Origin: Candidatus Aminicenantota bacterium
GTDB lineage: Bacteria > Acidobacteriota > Aminicenantia > JAMOAD01
Direction: 5' to 3'
DNA length: 57,645 bases
Assembly (NCBI GenBank): GCA_027061995.1
Contig: JAMOUT010000020.1
Coordinates: forward strand, 1-57,645
A program made the position numbers and the translations under genes. This document shows, in pieces, positions 1 to 9,221 of the stretch. The notes beneath the pieces are model-generated. The model did not search any database. It was not told the DNA's origin and was given only the letters and a program-made list of their open reading frames with translations. Within the stretch, counting starts at the first letter, position 1; every line of letters begins with the position of its first letter.

Positions 1-34
1 TAAAGTCTAATTGATTAACACATTATTTATTTTG

Positions 35-562
35 TTACTTAAACCTTTTCAAATATTCTTTTCGCAAAAACGGATAATCCCATACATCTCCCGCAATAAT
101 GATTTTATTCGATTTATCCAAAAGATATAGATCGGTTCCATCGAACAAATCTTTTTGATTTATTATGCATATATCATAAGTTTCAAGTTCTTTGTTCAAA
201 AAATATTTTATATAACTATCAGAGCTTTCGATACTTACAATGAAAAATCCTATTTTATGTAATTTTAATAATTTCAAATACAAATCATATATACTCTTTA
301 ATTTTACCAAACATACGGAACAATCAAAACTCATCTCATATATCAGTTTATAATTATTCTTTGTCCCGCACAGATTTCCGATTTTACTGTTTTCACTTGT
401 CACTCTTCTTATTTTACCGATGATTTCATACTCTTTCCCTCTTAATCTATCCATCCGTTTCTCAATCGAATATTGTTTTTCAATCACCACTATTCTTTTT
501 ATAATTACAATGGATAAAAAAACCACAATTATAAACAAAATCACATATAATATTTTTTTCAT
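35..562 (-). CDS. Membrane-anchored thioredoxin-fold protein
   Basis: A 175-residue protein with one N-terminal membrane anchor (about residues 3-21) and a soluble domain facing the periplasm. C81 and C84 form a CSVC pair after a beta strand and before a helix, as in the redox centre of thioredoxin-fold proteins. The downstream region (about residues 105-160) has the alternating strand/helix pattern of that fold, but no cis-Pro motif that I recognise. It follows the propeller lipoprotein gene by 16 nt, so the two are probably cotranscribed. Thioredoxin-like proteins next to 6-bladed propeller lipoproteins are a familiar pairing in Gram-negative anaerobes. No strong Shine-Dalgarno precedes the ATG. 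Redox role is inferred; the substrate is unknown. Confidence 0.6.
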   Translation of the reverse strand: MKKILYVILFIIVVFLSIVIIKRIVVIEKQYSIEKRMDRLRGKEYEIIGKIRRVTSENSKIGNLCGTKNNYKLIYEMSFDCSVCLVKLKSIYDLYLKLLKLHKIGFFIVSIESSDSYIKYFLNKELETYDICIINQKDLFDGTDLYLLDKSNKIIIAGDVWDYPFLRKEYLKRFK

Positions 563-578
563 ATTAAACCCGCTTTTA

Positions 579-1673
579 TTAATTCTTATCCTTATATTTG
601 AATTTCACTATCTCGTTTGCCGTTGCTCCGTAGATATCGGAGTAGTCATCCGATAACCGTATTCTATAAATCTTTTTATCAAGTATTAACTCTTTTGCAA
701 GTTTCCCCCTACTATTCATTATATAAATTTTGTTTGTGAAAACCCCATTATTAGCTCTTCCTTTTTTATTAAAAAAATATCTACCGGAATACAAAAGATA
801 AATCTCGTCAGTTTTTCCATTATAATCAATATTAACATAACCCCACCTTGTTCTTTGATTATATTCCAACGCATAGTATTGACCTGCTGGTTTAATTTCG
901 TATTCGGGGAAAAAAAGTTCGGGTCCATAGTAAGTTGTCAATAGTTTACCATTTTCAATATTGTATTTTTCAATAATTGAGCCGAACAAATTTGCAATAA
1001 AGATCTCATTTGTTTTATTTTTGTAAATCATATCTCCGAGAAATCCTTGCGAATGCTGTTTTGCAAATCTTTTATTTTTATATTTTATAGGTATCTTCCC
1101 TATGGTTTTTATCAATTTCCCGCTCCTATCATACTCAAGGATCCTTCCTTTTGTTGTTATTGCTGTAGCAAAAAACTTATTATCAGGGGAAATAATAATT
1201 TGATCGGGTATTTCATCTTTAAATCTAATAATTTCAACAGGTTCAAAATTATTATTTAAAATCTTTTTAACATTAAAACTTTTTATTGTGGAAGATGAAA
1301 AATCATATATGCAAAACATATTTATATTACTATGGGTTTTAATAATATTAGACGGACCAATAAATTCCGAAGGTCCCTGCCCTTTTTTCCCGAAGGATTT
1401 TAATAATTCTCCTGACTCTATATCAAATATTTTTACCATTTTTTCGGATTTCCTATCAATCAAAACCAGATATTTATCAATAATATTAAAATCTCCAAGT
1501 CTGTTAATTTTTTCTTTATTTATAAATACACCGGATAATAGCTCTTTTTTTATAACAGGCTTTTTCAACTTTATCAAATTAGTATAATTATATTGTGAGA
1601 ATTTATTTGAACACCCGTTTGATAGAAATAATAAAAAAACCAAAAAATATATTATTATCAATCTTCTTTTCAC
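579..1673 (-). CDS. 6-bladed beta-propeller lipoprotein
   Basis: 364 residues. The N-terminus is a lipoprotein signal (KRR, hydrophobic stretch, then LSNGC with the lipidated cysteine at 21). The mature part resembles the 6-bladed beta-propeller family: the GKKGQGPSEF segment at about 95-104 is the family's typical glycine-rich blade turn, and strand repeats continue to the C-terminus. These are NHL-like surface or periplasmic proteins that usually bind a ligand rather than catalyse. Start: GTG at 1673, chosen because AAAGGAGG lies five nt upstream and the signal peptide begins there. It is the first gene of a two-gene unit with the thioredoxin-fold protein. Function beyond the fold is not known. 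Confidence 0.7.
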   Translation of the reverse strand: MKRRLIIIYFLVFLLFLSNGCSNKFSQYNYTNLIKLKKPVIKKELLSGVFINKEKINRLGDFNIIDKYLVLIDRKSEKMVKIFDIESGELLKSFGKKGQGPSEFIGPSNIIKTHSNINMFCIYDFSSSTIKSFNVKKILNNNFEPVEIIRFKDEIPDQIIISPDNKFFATAITTKGRILEYDRSGKLIKTIGKIPIKYKNKRFAKQHSQGFLGDMIYKNKTNEIFIANLFGSIIEKYNIENGKLLTTYYGPELFFPEYEIKPAGQYYALEYNQRTRWGYVNIDYNGKTDEIYLLYSGRYFFNKKGRANNGVFTNKIYIMNSRGKLAKELILDKKIYRIRLSDDYSDIYGATANEIVKFKYKDKN

Positions 1674-1726
1674 AAAACGCCTCCTTTATCAGTCTGTTTA
1701 TTACATCAAACTTTTTACACATATTA

Positions 1727-1753
1727 ATTATATCTTACTTAAATATTAATCAA
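1727..1753 (-). promoter_or_regulatory. Possible promoter of the propeller lipoprotein gene
   Basis: On the minus strand TTGATT (1748-1753) and TATAAT (1727-1732) are separated by 15 nt, shorter than the optimal 17. The position, about 55 nt before the GTG, leaves a normal leader with the Shine-Dalgarno. Confidence 0.35.
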
Positions 1754-1832
1754 TTTCTTAACATTTTTCAACAAAATTTAAAATCCCAAACATTTAACGA
1801 GCGGAGAAGTAAAGCCTTTGAGATTCCAAGCT

Positions 1833-3620
1833 TTAAGCTTTTAATAGTTTCTCGACTTTTCCATCAATCTCATTTAAAAACAGATATCTCTCTTTATCTT
1901 CCATTTTCAGATAAAATTGACTTTTCTTTATATATGGATAAATTCTTTGAAAAGCATTAAAAAAATCTTTGTTTTTCAAATATTCTATGGTTTTATATTC
2001 AAATACGGGAGATACCGCCCTTGTTAAAAATTCATCTTCAGGTTGTTCCCTCTCTATTACGGGATAATCATATCCGCCTGTCCTGCTTTTTAATATTTTT
2101 TTTATTATTACCCTGCTGTTTTCCCTTTTTACATCTTTTAAATACGCGGCACTATAAGGATAAGGGATGAGATAAGAGGATGTCGGAAGCAGATTAAAAT
2201 TCTCCGTTCTTTTTGATATCTCCCATATATAAAAGAATTCATCAATAAATTCTTTCCAATCAGAATCACCGTCAAGAATTATCCAATAATGATAATTTAT
2301 TATATCTCTTTTTTGAAATTCATTAAGAAGTATTTCAAACATCTCTTTTTTCAGATATTGCTTTCCAAGCCTTTTACCCCTTTTTTCGAGGAAAGTATCT
2401 GTTCCAATCCATAACAACGGATTATCAGCATATAGCTCTTTATCACCGATATAATCGAGCATTTTATAATCTATCCCTCTTTTATCAACAAAAGAGCTTA
2501 TTGATGTTTGAAATCCGTAAATTTTAAACCCTTCGGCTTTTATAGTATCAATAATTTCACATGTCTTTTCTTGCCCGAGCAAAATATCATCATCATTTAT
2601 ATTTATATTAAAAATTTGAGAACTATCAATTTTCCTCTTTTCAATCTCTTTTTTATAGTTTTTTAAAATTGTTTTAAGATTTTCAGGATTAATTATTCTG
2701 AATTTTTTCCCGTGAATATGGGAACAGAAGATACAGGATCTCGGACAACCTCTTGAAAGATTAAGTTCAAGCCCTTTTTCAAGTTTTTTATCGGGAATGA
2801 CGGAAAAATCTATTTCCAAACTATCAATATCAATTACACTATTAACTCTATCCATATTTGCAAGGATAAAATAATCATCATCATTATAATAAAACCCCTG
2901 AAATTTTGATATCTCGTTAAATATCGAAAAAATATCATTTTTTTCAAAACCCGAAATTAAGTTCAGAATATCGGCGATAATATTATCAGCTTCTCCTCGG
3001 ACAATAAAATTAATATCTCCGATATGAGTTATAACCGTTAATGGCGATAGAGTAACGAGAGGTCCTCCCGCTCCTATCTTACCCTGATATGTTATTCTTA
3101 TTTCATTAAAAAATTCCAATATTTCGGGGAGTAAATCATCAAAAAGTGTAAAACCCCAAAAATCGGTTTTCGGAATTTCATAATTATTAGATTCTTTATC
3201 TATAATACTGACAGAGCTTTTTATCCCTCTTTTAATAGATTTTCCCGATAAATACAGAAGCGAAGGGGGATAAGGGATATCATCCCACCTTTTATCAAAA
3301 AAAGAGGAAAAAAAAGAGAACTCAGCTGAAATATTTTTATTATATTCATATTTTTTAATTTTGATATTAATCTTTTTTTCATTATGCAAAATAGGATTTT
3401 TCGTATCATAAACACGGATATACCCGTCTTCCGTTTTTGAATAAAATAAACCATTTTCCTTATTATTAAAATCTATTATCCCCCCGTTGTTAAATCCCTT
3501 TTCAATTAATCCCTTTATAATATCAAGATAATATTCATTATCTTTTTTCTTCTTTTTTTTTATTAACCAAACCCCTTTAAATAGTTTTACATCCGGTAAT
3601 TTAATTTTGTTTCTCTTCAT
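1833..3620 (-). CDS. Radical SAM protein with B12-binding-like N-terminal region
   Basis: 595 residues. GCPRSCIFCS holds C292, C296 and C299, the CxxxCxxC that binds the radical-SAM [4Fe-4S] cluster. Before it, residues 170-215 (GAGGPLVTLSP... then FIVRGEAD) match the layout of B12-binding-domain radical SAM proteins, where GGPH-T...VxGEGE lies at the end of the Rossmann domain. The usual DxHxxG cobalamin motif is not visible, so the domain may be vestigial. An acidic/asparagine-rich insertion lies near 325-345. It is the last gene of a unit with the GT2 glycosyltransferase and a short unknown protein, 18 nt after the latter, without a clear Shine-Dalgarno. A modifying role on a lipid or polysaccharide is only suggested by the neighbours. 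Confidence 0.75.
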   Translation of the reverse strand: MKRNKIKLPDVKLFKGVWLIKKKKKKDNEYYLDIIKGLIEKGFNNGGIIDFNNKENGLFYSKTEDGYIRVYDTKNPILHNEKKINIKIKKYEYNKNISAEFSFFSSFFDKRWDDIPYPPSLLYLSGKSIKRGIKSSVSIIDKESNNYEIPKTDFWGFTLFDDLLPEILEFFNEIRITYQGKIGAGGPLVTLSPLTVITHIGDINFIVRGEADNIIADILNLISGFEKNDIFSIFNEISKFQGFYYNDDDYFILANMDRVNSVIDIDSLEIDFSVIPDKKLEKGLELNLSRGCPRSCIFCSHIHGKKFRIINPENLKTILKNYKKEIEKRKIDSSQIFNININDDDILLGQEKTCEIIDTIKAEGFKIYGFQTSISSFVDKRGIDYKMLDYIGDKELYADNPLLWIGTDTFLEKRGKRLGKQYLKKEMFEILLNEFQKRDIINYHYWIILDGDSDWKEFIDEFFYIWEISKRTENFNLLPTSSYLIPYPYSAAYLKDVKRENSRVIIKKILKSRTGGYDYPVIEREQPEDEFLTRAVSPVFEYKTIEYLKNKDFFNAFQRIYPYIKKSQFYLKMEDKERYLFLNEIDGKVEKLLKA

Positions 3621-3638
3621 AAAATAAAGAATAAAGAT

Positions 3639-4268
3639 TTATACTACGATTTTATCCTTTACTTCCCCTTTTATAACATCGAAAACTTCATCAAATTTTT
3701 TTATGGCGGGGAGAATCTCATACTCTATTATATCCGCAATCTCAACATTATCTTGTCTCTGCTGAGCATTATTGAAAACTTCAAAAATCTTATTCAGATT
3801 AGTGAATTGAGATGCAAGAGTATCTCCGTTTTTTAATTTAATGGAATTAATATCAAATTTATACAGGTTATGGATATTAATAAAAAGGGTAATTACAAGC
3901 TTAATCCCTTCAAGACTTCCGTTTATTGCTTCGTTTTTTTTATCATCCTCACCAAGTCTCGCAAATTCAGCCGCCCCTTTTAAAATTTTAATAAGATTAG
4001 GCAAAAACTTTTTTACATTTTCAATTCCATTAAAAGCTATTTGAGAAATATCCAGAGTATTAATCTCTATTCTTTGATAATTATCGGGTGTTTTTTCCAA
4101 TTTCACCCCTGAGATTATTCTGGTTATATCATCACCATCAGCTGTAATTTTAATAATACCCTTTTTCATCTTTCCGATTCTATCATATATCTGTTTTAAT
4201 AGAAGAGACCAATCATTATTAAAATCCGATAATTCTATTTTTTCCCCGTCAAGATAAATTTCCGGCAT
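3639..4268 (-). CDS. Conserved-context hypothetical protein
   Basis: 209 residues, cytosolic, no cysteine-rich or membrane segment, unrecognised. It has a short beta-rich N-terminal part (EIYLDGEKIEL, then GIIKITADGDDITR) followed by mostly helical sequence from about residue 75 on. The start is set at 4268 because GGAAGGAGG lies four nt before that ATG; an in-frame ATG 18 nt upstream abuts the stop codon of the glycosyltransferase gene and would put the Shine-Dalgarno inside the gene. The gene sits between a membrane GT2 and a radical SAM protein, so it may be an accessory factor for them. Confidence 0.55.
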   Translation of the reverse strand: MPEIYLDGEKIELSDFNNDWSLLLKQIYDRIGKMKKGIIKITADGDDITRIISGVKLEKTPDNYQRIEINTLDISQIAFNGIENVKKFLPNLIKILKGAAEFARLGEDDKKNEAINGSLEGIKLVITLFINIHNLYKFDINSIKLKNGDTLASQFTNLNKIFEVFNNAQQRQDNVEIADIIEYEILPAIKKFDEVFDVIKGEVKDKIVV

Positions 4269-4286
4269 ATCTCCTCCTTCCGTCAT

Positions 4287-5777
4287 TTATTCCGCTAAAT
4301 TAAGTTTCTTTCTTTTGCCAAATATAGTTTTAAAATTAATCCCCTCGGTTAATGAAAAAATCGCCATATAGAGATAACCATATTGAAAAATAAACAGGAA
4401 CGGGATTGTCAGATAAATCCCTTTAATAAGAGAGACGACTACGGTAGCGGTAAAATATAGCCCCAACACTAATTCAAAATAAGGAAGATACCCCTTTTTT
4501 GATTTATATTTTTTTGTTCTGACCTCTTCTCCGTTTTTCTTTACACCGTATTTAGGCGTTCTGACAAATTCCGATTCCTTATCAAAAAGTCCCTCAAGCA
4601 CAGCTATGGCATTATTAACTGAGAGCCCTATTCCTATCGCCGATACAAAAGGCAAATATTTTATTTTACTTGTCCATGTTTTAAGATACTCTTTTTGTGC
4701 CACGATATAAAAACTCGAAAAAGAGAAAGTGGCAAGCAAAAGGAACGGAATATCAATTAAAATCATCTGATTCCAATCAAGTCCTCTTCTGATAACAACG
4801 GTAGGAAATATTAAAACCGATAAAGGAATCATAAAAAGATAGGCGATATTTGCATAAAGATGAAAAAACGCCTCTATTTTATTTTTCAAAGGGATATTTG
4901 ATTTTAAAATCGTGGGCATCAATTTTTTTGCTGTTTGAATTGCACCTTTTGCCCATCTATGCTGTTGAGTTTTAAAAGCTTTTATATTAACAGGTAATTC
5001 TGCGGGCGCAATCATATCAGGGATATATACGAATTTCCAGCCCTCAAGTTGAACTCTATAGCTTAAATCAAGATCTTCCGTCAAAGTATCGTGTTGCCAT
5101 CCACCTCCGTCGATAATCGCCTGTTTTCTCCATATCCCTGCGGTTCCGTTAAAATTAAAAAATCTTCCGGTTCTATTTCTAACAGTGCTCTCTATAACAA
5201 AATGTCCGTCTAACAATATTGTTTGAACCTCTGTTAAAAGGGAATAATTTCTATTTATATGTCCCCATCTGATTTGAACCATACCGATTTTAGGATCGGT
5301 AAAATAATGAATCGTTCTTTTTAAAAAATCTCTCGGTGGAATAAAATCAGCGTCAAATATGGCACAATATTCATACTTTGCAATCTTTAATCCTTCATCG
5401 AGAGCCCCGGCTTTATACCCTTCTCTATTATCTCTATGTATGTATTTTATATCAAACCCGAGTTTTTTATATTTTTCGACAACCTGAGAAACAATCTCCT
5501 GTGTTTCATCGGTCGAATCATCAAGAACCTGAATCTCCATCTTGTCTTTAGGATAATTAAAATTACATACGGCTTTAATCAATCTTTCCGCGACATAAAG
5601 TTCATTATACAATGGTAATTGGATTGTTACTCCAGGGAGTTGTTCGAATTTACCCTTTGGTTTAATCCGTTTGTTTTTATTTTTATGATAAAGATATAAG
5701 AGATAGTATCTATGCGCACCAAAAATAGATAAGATAAACAAAATTATAAAATATAAAACCAAGATTAATATATTCAT
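4287..5777 (-). CDS. Processive family 2 glycosyltransferase (cellulose-synthase/CslA type)
   Basis: 496 residues. N-terminal membrane span (2-20), a GT-A catalytic domain (50-280), then four or five C-terminal spans (about 290-335, 345-365, 430-480). The signature residues are all present: D86-D87 of the DDS motif, D142/D144 of DAD, TED at 233-235 and QQHRW at 271-275 (the QxxRW motif). These are the nucleotide-sugar, metal and acceptor-binding positions of beta-glycan synthases such as CslA glucomannan synthases and BcsA. The product is likely a surface polysaccharide or glycolipid; the sugar cannot be read from sequence. First gene of a three-gene unit, with a consensus promoter only nine nt upstream of the ATG and no Shine-Dalgarno. 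Confidence 0.88.
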   Translation of the reverse strand: MNILILVLYFIILFILSIFGAHRYYLLYLYHKNKNKRIKPKGKFEQLPGVTIQLPLYNELYVAERLIKAVCNFNYPKDKMEIQVLDDSTDETQEIVSQVVEKYKKLGFDIKYIHRDNREGYKAGALDEGLKIAKYEYCAIFDADFIPPRDFLKRTIHYFTDPKIGMVQIRWGHINRNYSLLTEVQTILLDGHFVIESTVRNRTGRFFNFNGTAGIWRKQAIIDGGGWQHDTLTEDLDLSYRVQLEGWKFVYIPDMIAPAELPVNIKAFKTQQHRWAKGAIQTAKKLMPTILKSNIPLKNKIEAFFHLYANIAYLFMIPLSVLIFPTVVIRRGLDWNQMILIDIPFLLLATFSFSSFYIVAQKEYLKTWTSKIKYLPFVSAIGIGLSVNNAIAVLEGLFDKESEFVRTPKYGVKKNGEEVRTKKYKSKKGYLPYFELVLGLYFTATVVVSLIKGIYLTIPFLFIFQYGYLYMAIFSLTEGINFKTIFGKRKKLNLAE

Positions 5778-5786
5778 TTAAGTTGT

Positions 5787-5815
5787 ATTTTATTATCTTT
5801 ATAATATTTTGTCAA
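5787..5815 (-). promoter_or_regulatory. Sigma-70 promoter of the GT2 gene, leaderless
   Basis: TTGACA (5810-5815), 17-nt spacer, TAAAAT (5787-5792) on the minus strand. Nine nt separate the -10 box from the ATG at 5777, so transcription should start two or three nt before the start codon. No ribosome binding site is possible in that leader. Confidence 0.7.
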
Positions 5816-5873
5816 ACATTCTCGTTTTTTTTTCGTATTAATATTGTTAGAGATATAAATAAAGGAGTGTTAT

Positions 5874-8800
5874 ATGAATAACAAAAAATTCATGCTTTTT
5901 GTTCTTATTTTATTGTTAGTTAGCTTTACTTATGCGATGAAAGATTCTCGTCTTTTACGGTTTCCCGATATCAATGGTAATCGTATAGCATTTGTTTATG
6001 CCGGAGACATTTGGACTGTTTCTTCGACAGGAGGTGATGCGAAAAGATTAACATCACACATTGGTCTTGAACTTTTTCCCAAAATATCACCGGATGGTAA
6101 ATGGATTGCTTTTTCCGCTGAATATTCAGGCTCAAGACAAATCTATATCATACCTTCCGAGGGAGGGGTGCCTAAACAACTAACTTATTATAATGATGTC
6201 GGAATTATGCCTCCGAGAGGCGGATGGGATTATGCTGTTTTGGATTGGACCCCCGACAGTAAAAAAATACTTATCAGGGCAAACAGAACACCTTACGGGA
6301 AAAGGATGGGAAAATATTATCTCGTCCCCATAGAGGGAGGTCTGGAAACACCGCTTGAGATTCCTGATGCCGGATTCGGTAAATTCTCACCTGATGCAAC
6401 GAAAATAGTTTATACCCCCATATCAAGAGAATTCAGAACATGGAAAAGAACAAAAGGGGGAAGAGCTCAGGATGTTTGGATATATGACCTTGTTAAACAT
6501 ACATCAAAAAGAATAACAAAATTCACAGGAACAGATCAACACCCCCTATGGTATAAAGATAAGATATATTTTGTATCCGACAGAGGCCCTAATGCAAGAC
6601 TCAATTTTCACTCTTATGATTTAAAAACAGGGAGCTTTTCACAAATTACTCATCATAAGGATTTTGATGTTTTATGGCCCTCGGGAAGAAACGGAGTTAT
6701 TATTTATGAAAACGGCGGATATATATATAAACTTAATCTCAATACGGGTAAAACAGAAAAATTAACCATAAATATAGACTTTGATAACCAGAATAGATTA
6801 CCCTATTTTAAAAATGTTGCAAAATATGTTTCAAGATTCGGTTATGATATCTCACCATCGGGTAAAAGAGTTGTATTTGATGCAAGGGGAGATATCTGGA
6901 CGGTTCCCGCTAAAAAAGGGATAACTTATAATCTAACAGATTCCCAGGGTGTTAAAGATTCTTATCCCGCATGGTCACCCGACGGAAGATGGATTCTTTA
7001 TTATTCAGATAAAACGGGAGAGTATGAAATATATTTAACCTCTCCAAAAGGAAAAAAAACAATTCAACTTACAAAAGACAGCCACAAATGGCGTTTTCCA
7101 GCTGTTTGGTCTCCCGATAGCACAAAAATACTCTTTTCCGATAAAGACCAAAATTTCCAATTTATGGATATCAAAACAAAAAAAATAACAATCATTGATA
7201 AAGCGAAACAATCGGATATCACTGATTACGGATGGTCTCCCGATTCAAAATGGGTTGTTTACACAAAAGAGGGTTCCAATGGTTTGGAGGAGATTTGGGT
7301 TTACTCACTCGAAAATAATGTAAAAAAACAACTGACATCGAATGAATATAATAATTTTTCACCTGTTTTTTCAAAAGATGGTAAATACATATATTTTCTC
7401 TCTCTAAGAACCTTTAATATGAATTTCTCAAGCTATGAATTTGATTTTGTTTATAATAAGGCAACTAAAATATATGCTGTAGCTCTTACAAAAGATGCTC
7501 CCAAACTGTTCCAAGATGAAAATGATGAAGAACCTGTAAAATCAAAAAGTATTAAATCCAAAACAAAGAAAAAAGGGAAAGTGAAAAAAAATATTGAAAA
7601 TGATGAATTAACAGTTAAAATAGATTTTAACGGCATAAATGACAGAATAGTTGCCTTTCCCTTAAGAGCCGGTAATTATCACGGAATTGCCGTATTAAAA
7701 GGGGGAATCCTATATCTTAAATCGGGCGGATTGTATAAATTCGATATCAAAAAAAGAAAAAGTGTTCTCATAATTAAAGGGATATCAGGGGGAAAAATAT
7801 CAGCTGACGGAAAAAAACTTTTATACAAAGCTGGTTCCAAATACGGTATTATTCCGATTGCTCCGAAGCAAAAAATCGGTAATGGTCTGCTGAATTTAAA
7901 AAATCTTACGATGAAAATCGACCCTGTTAAAGAATGGAATGAGATGTTTAGAGACGGATGGAGATTATACAGAGATTGGTTTTATGTAAAGAATATGCAC
8001 GGAGTAAATTGGAAAGGGATGTATGAAAAATACAAAAAGTTATTGCCCTTTATTGGTCATAGAGCTGACCTTGATTATATCTTCGGAGAGCTTATAGGTG
8101 AGTTAAATGTTGGACACTGTTATGTTCATTGGGGAGATTTTCCGAGAGTTAAAAGGATAGACACAGGCCTTCTCGGTGCTGATCTTACAGCCGACAAAAA
8201 AGCGGGAAGATATAAAATAGTTAAAATTTACAAAGGGGAAAATTGGAATAAAAAAACAAGATCACCCCTTACAGAGCAAGGAATTAATGTCCATGAGGGT
8301 GATTATATAATCAAATTAAATAATCATGAAGTAACTCTCAAAGATAATCCTTACAAATTCCTTGAAAATACAGTGGGAAAGCTTATTCCCATAACAGTAA
8401 ATTCAAAACCCACTATTAAAGGTGCAAAAACTTATTTGATAAAACCTATAAAAAGTGAACTCGCATTAAAACATCTTGATTGGGTTAACTCAAGAAAAGC
8501 TTTGGTGGATAAACTGTCTCACGGTAGAATAGGTTATGTTTATGTTCCCGATACCGCTGTTGACGGAAACAGAGAATTATTCAAAGGGTTTTATGCTCAA
8601 AGAGATAAAGAAGCTCTGATTGTGGATGAAAGATATAATGGCGGAGGATGGAGCCCGGGAAAAATGATAGAACTTTTATCAAGAAAGATAGTAAGCTATT
8701 GGAGAAGAAGAGGATTGGAATTAAGACCCGAACCTTTCTTTGCAATAGATGGGCCCAAGGTTATGCTTATAAATCATTATTCAAGTTCAGGCGGAGATAA

Positions 8801-9152
8801 TTTCCCTTATTGGTTTAGAAAAGCAAAATTAGGTCTTATTATAGGAACAAGATCCTGGGGAGGATTGGTCGGATACGGCTGGAGTCCTTCTCTTGAAGAC
8901 GGAGGTAGTTTTGCTATTCCTTCTTCGGGTATAGTGGGAACAGACGGTAAATATATTGTTGAAGGTGTGGGAATTTATCCTGATATAGAGGTTGAAGACA
9001 GACCCGAATTAGTGGCTCAAGGGCATGACCCGAGTCTTGAAATAGCGGTAAAAGAACTTTTAAAACAATTGAAAAAACACCCTGTTAAAAAGACTCCTAA
9101 AACTCCCCCTGATCCAAATCGTTCCAAATGGTATGACGGAGTTATCAAATAA
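5874..9152 (+). CDS. Tricorn-type S41 protease
   Basis: 1092 residues, close to the usual tricorn length. A cleavable signal peptide (1-21, ending SFTYA) sends it to the periplasm, unlike archaeal tricorn. Order: TolB/WD40-like propellers with repeated 'SPDG/SPDSK W' blades (30-520), a lysine-rich low-complexity linker (about 545-575), the tricorn C1 region with H748 in GELNVGHCYV, a PDZ-like domain (about 770-850) and an S41 core with the nucleophile S972 in SSSGGD. The acidic residue follows further on in the C-terminal core. Such proteins degrade peptides and feed amino-acid fermentation. AAAGGAG lies seven nt before the ATG. It is monocistronic, divergent from the GT2 gene and closed by a terminator. 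Confidence 0.88.
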   Translation: MNNKKFMLFVLILLLVSFTYAMKDSRLLRFPDINGNRIAFVYAGDIWTVSSTGGDAKRLTSHIGLELFPKISPDGKWIAFSAEYSGSRQIYIIPSEGGVPKQLTYYNDVGIMPPRGGWDYAVLDWTPDSKKILIRANRTPYGKRMGKYYLVPIEGGLETPLEIPDAGFGKFSPDATKIVYTPISREFRTWKRTKGGRAQDVWIYDLVKHTSKRITKFTGTDQHPLWYKDKIYFVSDRGPNARLNFHSYDLKTGSFSQITHHKDFDVLWPSGRNGVIIYENGGYIYKLNLNTGKTEKLTINIDFDNQNRLPYFKNVAKYVSRFGYDISPSGKRVVFDARGDIWTVPAKKGITYNLTDSQGVKDSYPAWSPDGRWILYYSDKTGEYEIYLTSPKGKKTIQLTKDSHKWRFPAVWSPDSTKILFSDKDQNFQFMDIKTKKITIIDKAKQSDITDYGWSPDSKWVVYTKEGSNGLEEIWVYSLENNVKKQLTSNEYNNFSPVFSKDGKYIYFLSLRTFNMNFSSYEFDFVYNKATKIYAVALTKDAPKLFQDENDEEPVKSKSIKSKTKKKGKVKKNIENDELTVKIDFNGINDRIVAFPLRAGNYHGIAVLKGGILYLKSGGLYKFDIKKRKSVLIIKGISGGKISADGKKLLYKAGSKYGIIPIAPKQKIGNGLLNLKNLTMKIDPVKEWNEMFRDGWRLYRDWFYVKNMHGVNWKGMYEKYKKLLPFIGHRADLDYIFGELIGELNVGHCYVHWGDFPRVKRIDTGLLGADLTADKKAGRYKIVKIYKGENWNKKTRSPLTEQGINVHEGDYIIKLNNHEVTLKDNPYKFLENTVGKLIPITVNSKPTIKGAKTYLIKPIKSELALKHLDWVNSRKALVDKLSHGRIGYVYVPDTAVDGNRELFKGFYAQRDKEALIVDERYNGGGWSPGKMIELLSRKIVSYWRRRGLELRPEPFFAIDGPKVMLINHYSSSGGDNFPYWFRKAKLGLIIGTRSWGGLVGYGWSPSLEDGGSFAIPSSGIVGTDGKYIVEGVGIYPDIEVEDRPELVAQGHDPSLEIAVKELLKQLKKHPVKKTPKTPPDPNRSKWYDGVIK

Positions 9153-9184
9153 TTTAAGACGGGTTAAATTTAAGAGAAAATTAG

Positions 9185-9220
9185 GGGAACATCTATCGAA
9201 TGATGGATGTTCCCTTTTTT
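9185..9220 (+). terminator. Rho-independent terminator of the tricorn protease gene
   Basis: Perfect 9-bp stem, GGGAACATC (9185-9193) with GATGTTCCC (9206-9214), 12-nt loop, followed by six T residues. It is the only strong intrinsic terminator I found in the window. Confidence 0.8.
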
Positions 9221-9221
9221 A

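Noticed and set aside
8100-8135. Gly instead of Ser next to the catalytic His of the tricorn-like protease
   Set aside because: Archaeal tricorn has Ser-His here, but I recall Gly-His in many bacterial relatives, so it is not a sign of loss.
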